A stretch of 14,723 nucleotides of DNA from Deltaproteobacteria bacterium. Lineage in GTDB: Bacteria > Desulfobacterota > Syntrophobacteria > BM002. Numbering within the stretch: the first letter of the stretch is position 1; the number at the start of each line of letters is the position of its first letter. The notes beneath the pieces were generated by a model that ran no database searches, was not told the origin of the DNA, and saw only the letters and a list, made by a program, of their open reading frames with translations. This document shows positions 12,995 to 14,723 of this stretch, in pieces. The stretch is from NCBI GenBank assembly GCA_017861095.1, contig JAGFXI010000014.1, positions 1-14,723 of the forward strand. Reading direction: 5' to 3'. The translations under genes were made by a program, and so were the position numbers.

Positions 12995-14723
12995 ATGTCG
13001 GAGCAGAACATCTGCCCGGTCAGTCAGGCCGTTGCCGATCTCTCTCAGGGTCTCACCTCACGAGGCTTGGCCGACCCTCGTGCCCGCCGACGTGCTGGCG
13101 AGCTCCTCGAGCTCTTGGAGGACGTCTCCCGAGGCAGAGGCGGTCCGGAACACCTTCCGGCCATAGAGCACTTGGCTGAGCGGCTCATCAAGGGGGGCGA
13201 CGGAGACGGAATCGACCTGGGCATGATAGCGGCGGAGGCCGTCTCTGCCCACCGCGAGATCTTCGAAAGTCATGTGGACACCCACAACTGCCCCACGGGA
13301 GACTGCGATCTCCTCACACCGGCGCCCTGTCAGATGGCCTGCCCTGCCGGCATCGACGTGGCAAGCTACGTGAGTCTCATCGGCCAGGGTCGGGATGCGG
13401 AAGCGGTGGAGCTCATCCGCCGCGACAATCCCTTCCCCTGGGTGTGCGGCCTCGTCTGTACCCACCCCTGTGAGTATGTCTGTGTGCGGCGCCGCATCGA
13501 CAAGGCCATAGCCATTAGGGATCTCAAAGCCTTCGCCGCCGAACGAACCATGTCAGCCGGCACCTACGCCAACCCCGAGAAGGCGCCGGACAACGGTCAC
13601 AGGGTGTGCGTTATTGGCGCCGGGCCTGCCGGGCTCACCGCCTCTTACTACCTCGCTCTGAAGGGTTACCAGGTCACGGTCATCGAGGCCCTGGCCGTGG
13701 CCGGGGGCATGATGATGGTGGGGATCCCCCGCTACCGGCTGCCCCGTGAGGTCATTGACCGGGAAGTGGCGATGATCGAGGGTTTGGGTGTCGAGTTTCG
13801 CTTCAACACCCGCCTCGGCACGGATGTCACCTTTGAAACCCTGAAGCAAGACGGTTTCGAGGCCTTCTTCATCGCTATCGGCGCCCACGGTTCCCACCAG
13901 CTCGGGATTAAGGGCGAGGAGGACTATCCTCAGGTGCTCGATGCGGTGGGATACCTGCTGCGAGTTGCCTTGGGGGATCGACGGGCGCCAGGGAGGCGCG
14001 TCGCCGTCGTCGGCGGCGGCAACGTTGCCATAGACGCGGCCCGCACCTCGATCCGCCTGGGCTGTGAAGAGGTGCTCCTCCTCTACCGAAGAACCCGTAA
14101 CGAGATGCCGGCCAACGTGGAGGAGTTGGAGCAGGCGGAGGAGGAGGGGGTGCATTTCTCCTTCCTCACTATCCCTATGGAGGTGCTGGCAAGGGAGGGG
14201 AAGCTCACCGGCTTGCGCTGTCTCAGGGCCGAGCTCTCGGAGCCGGACCAGAGCGGGAGGAGAAAACCGGTCCCGGTGGAAGGAAGCGATCACGTCGTCC
14301 CGGTGGATGCGATCGTCACCGCCATCGGTCAGAAGGTCGAAAGCGGCGGCCTGGAGCATCTTGCCAAGCTTCGCTGGACCAGGCGCAGCACCATCTTGGC
14401 CGACACGATCGGCGGTACCACGGATGAGATGGGGATCTTCGCCGGAGGCGACGCCGTGCTCGGGCCGGCGACGGTGGTGGAAGCCATCGGGGCCGGGAAG
14501 GCCGCCGCCGCCGGGATCGATCGCTATCTCCGTGGACTGCCGCAGCCGAGAATGCCCCAGATTCCCGTGCGGCGCCGCCGGGTTGAGTGGCTGGAGATCC
14601 CGGCCTCGACCAAGATGATCCTCGAGCGCCCCAGGATGCCCATGCTGAACCCCGACCGCCGGCGGATCACCTTCCAGCAGGTGGAGCTGGGCCTTTCCGA
14701 GGCCGAAACCCGGGATGAAGCGC
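12995..14723 (+). CDS. GltD-like FAD/NAD(P)-binding Fe-S oxidoreductase subunit, 3' end outside window
   Basis: The frame is open from the ATG at 12995 to the window end (576 residues seen). Residues about 20-95 resemble the C-terminal Fe-S domain of NuoF but lack its cysteines. Then comes the N-terminal Fe-S part of GltD or dihydropyrimidine dehydrogenase type: C99, C104, C112, C116 and C151, C155, C159, C163 (CGLVCTHPCEYVC), enough for two [4Fe-4S] clusters. The FAD fold VIGAGPAG is at 206-213 and the pyridine-nucleotide fold VVGGGNVAIDAAR at 338-350, followed by LLLYRRTRNEMP (361-372), whose arginines suggest NADPH. FAGGDAVLGPATVVEAIGAG (482-501) is the second FAD contact. The last visible residues fit the lead-in to a C-terminal ferredoxin motif, which I predict just past the edge. 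It starts 10 bases after the ferredoxin gene and is probably the NAD(P)H-reacting subunit of the complex. It is distantly comparable to SfrB-type proteins. Confidence 0.92.
   Translation, partial: MSEQNICPVSQAVADLSQGLTSRGLADPRARRRAGELLELLEDVSRGRGGPEHLPAIEHLAERLIKGGDGDGIDLGMIAAEAVSAHREIFESHVDTHNCPTGDCDLLTPAPCQMACPAGIDVASYVSLIGQGRDAEAVELIRRDNPFPWVCGLVCTHPCEYVCVRRRIDKAIAIRDLKAFAAERTMSAGTYANPEKAPDNGHRVCVIGAGPAGLTASYYLALKGYQVTVIEALAVAGGMMMVGIPRYRLPREVIDREVAMIEGLGVEFRFNTRLGTDVTFETLKQDGFEAFFIAIGAHGSHQLGIKGEEDYPQVLDAVGYLLRVALGDRRAPGRRVAVVGGGNVAIDAARTSIRLGCEEVLLLYRRTRNEMPANVEELEQAEEEGVHFSFLTIPMEVLAREGKLTGLRCLRAELSEPDQSGRRKPVPVEGSDHVVPVDAIVTAIGQKVESGGLEHLAKLRWTRRSTILADTIGGTTDEMGIFAGGDAVLGPATVVEAIGAGKAAAAGIDRYLRGLPQPRMPQIPVRRRRVEWLEIPASTKMILERPRMPMLNPDRRRITFQQVELGLSEAETRDEA

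Noticed and set aside
13553..14359. 268-codon open frame on the - strand, and a 184-codon + frame at 14064-14618
   Set aside because: Both overlap the GltD-like gene, whose reading frame carries all the FAD, NAD(P) and Fe-S motifs and runs open to the window end.

Overview
The window is about 14.7 kb of GC-rich (roughly 60% by eye), densely coded bacterial DNA. It holds twelve genes, ten complete and two cut by the window edges. It suggests a Gram-negative-type anaerobe or facultative anaerobe, for example Desulfobacterota or a neighbouring lineage such as NC10. The reasons are the pnp / M16 peptidase / dut order, a DUF362-ferredoxin protein, a TauE-like transporter, and a cytoplasmic molybdopterin oxidoreductase with Fe-S and flavin partners. 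There is no rRNA gene to settle the taxonomy. I saw no tRNA, CRISPR array, insertion sequence or phage gene.

Region 1 (about 1-4640, + strand) is housekeeping: the 3' part of pnp (polynucleotide phosphorylase), an M16 zinc peptidase, dut (dUTPase), and a YycJ/WalJ-type metallo-beta-lactamase-fold hydrolase. A short GC-rich repeat lies between dut and the hydrolase.

Region 2 (about 4650-9900, - strand, read right to left) holds a DUF362 protein with two [4Fe-4S] motifs, a dihydrolipoamide dehydrogenase, a stand-alone GcvH-type lipoyl carrier, a long TauE/SafE-family transporter with a signal peptide, and a small three-helix membrane protein of unknown family. A good sigma70-like promoter precedes the DUF362 gene. 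A strong intrinsic terminator follows it, so the DUF362 gene is probably its own transcript and lpd-gcvH-tauE-membrane protein a second unit. No GcvT or GcvP is present, so the lipoyl carrier and its reductase may serve something other than glycine cleavage. The dehydrogenase has basic residues where NAD enzymes carry an acidic one, which suggests NADP(H).

Region 3 (about 9900-14723, + strand) starts with a 430-base divergent intergenic region containing candidate promoters and two small hairpins. It continues with a three-gene operon: a PhsA/PsrA-like molybdopterin catalytic subunit without a Tat signal, a ferredoxin subunit with four [4Fe-4S] motifs, and a large GltD-like FAD/NAD(P) subunit that runs off the window end. 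Together they look like a soluble complex passing electrons NAD(P)H - FAD - Fe-S - molybdenum, or the reverse. No membrane anchor is seen. This trio, with the neighbouring lipoyl/NADP(H) module and the TauE-like exporter, is the most interesting part of the window. A sulfur-compound substrate is possible but not shown.
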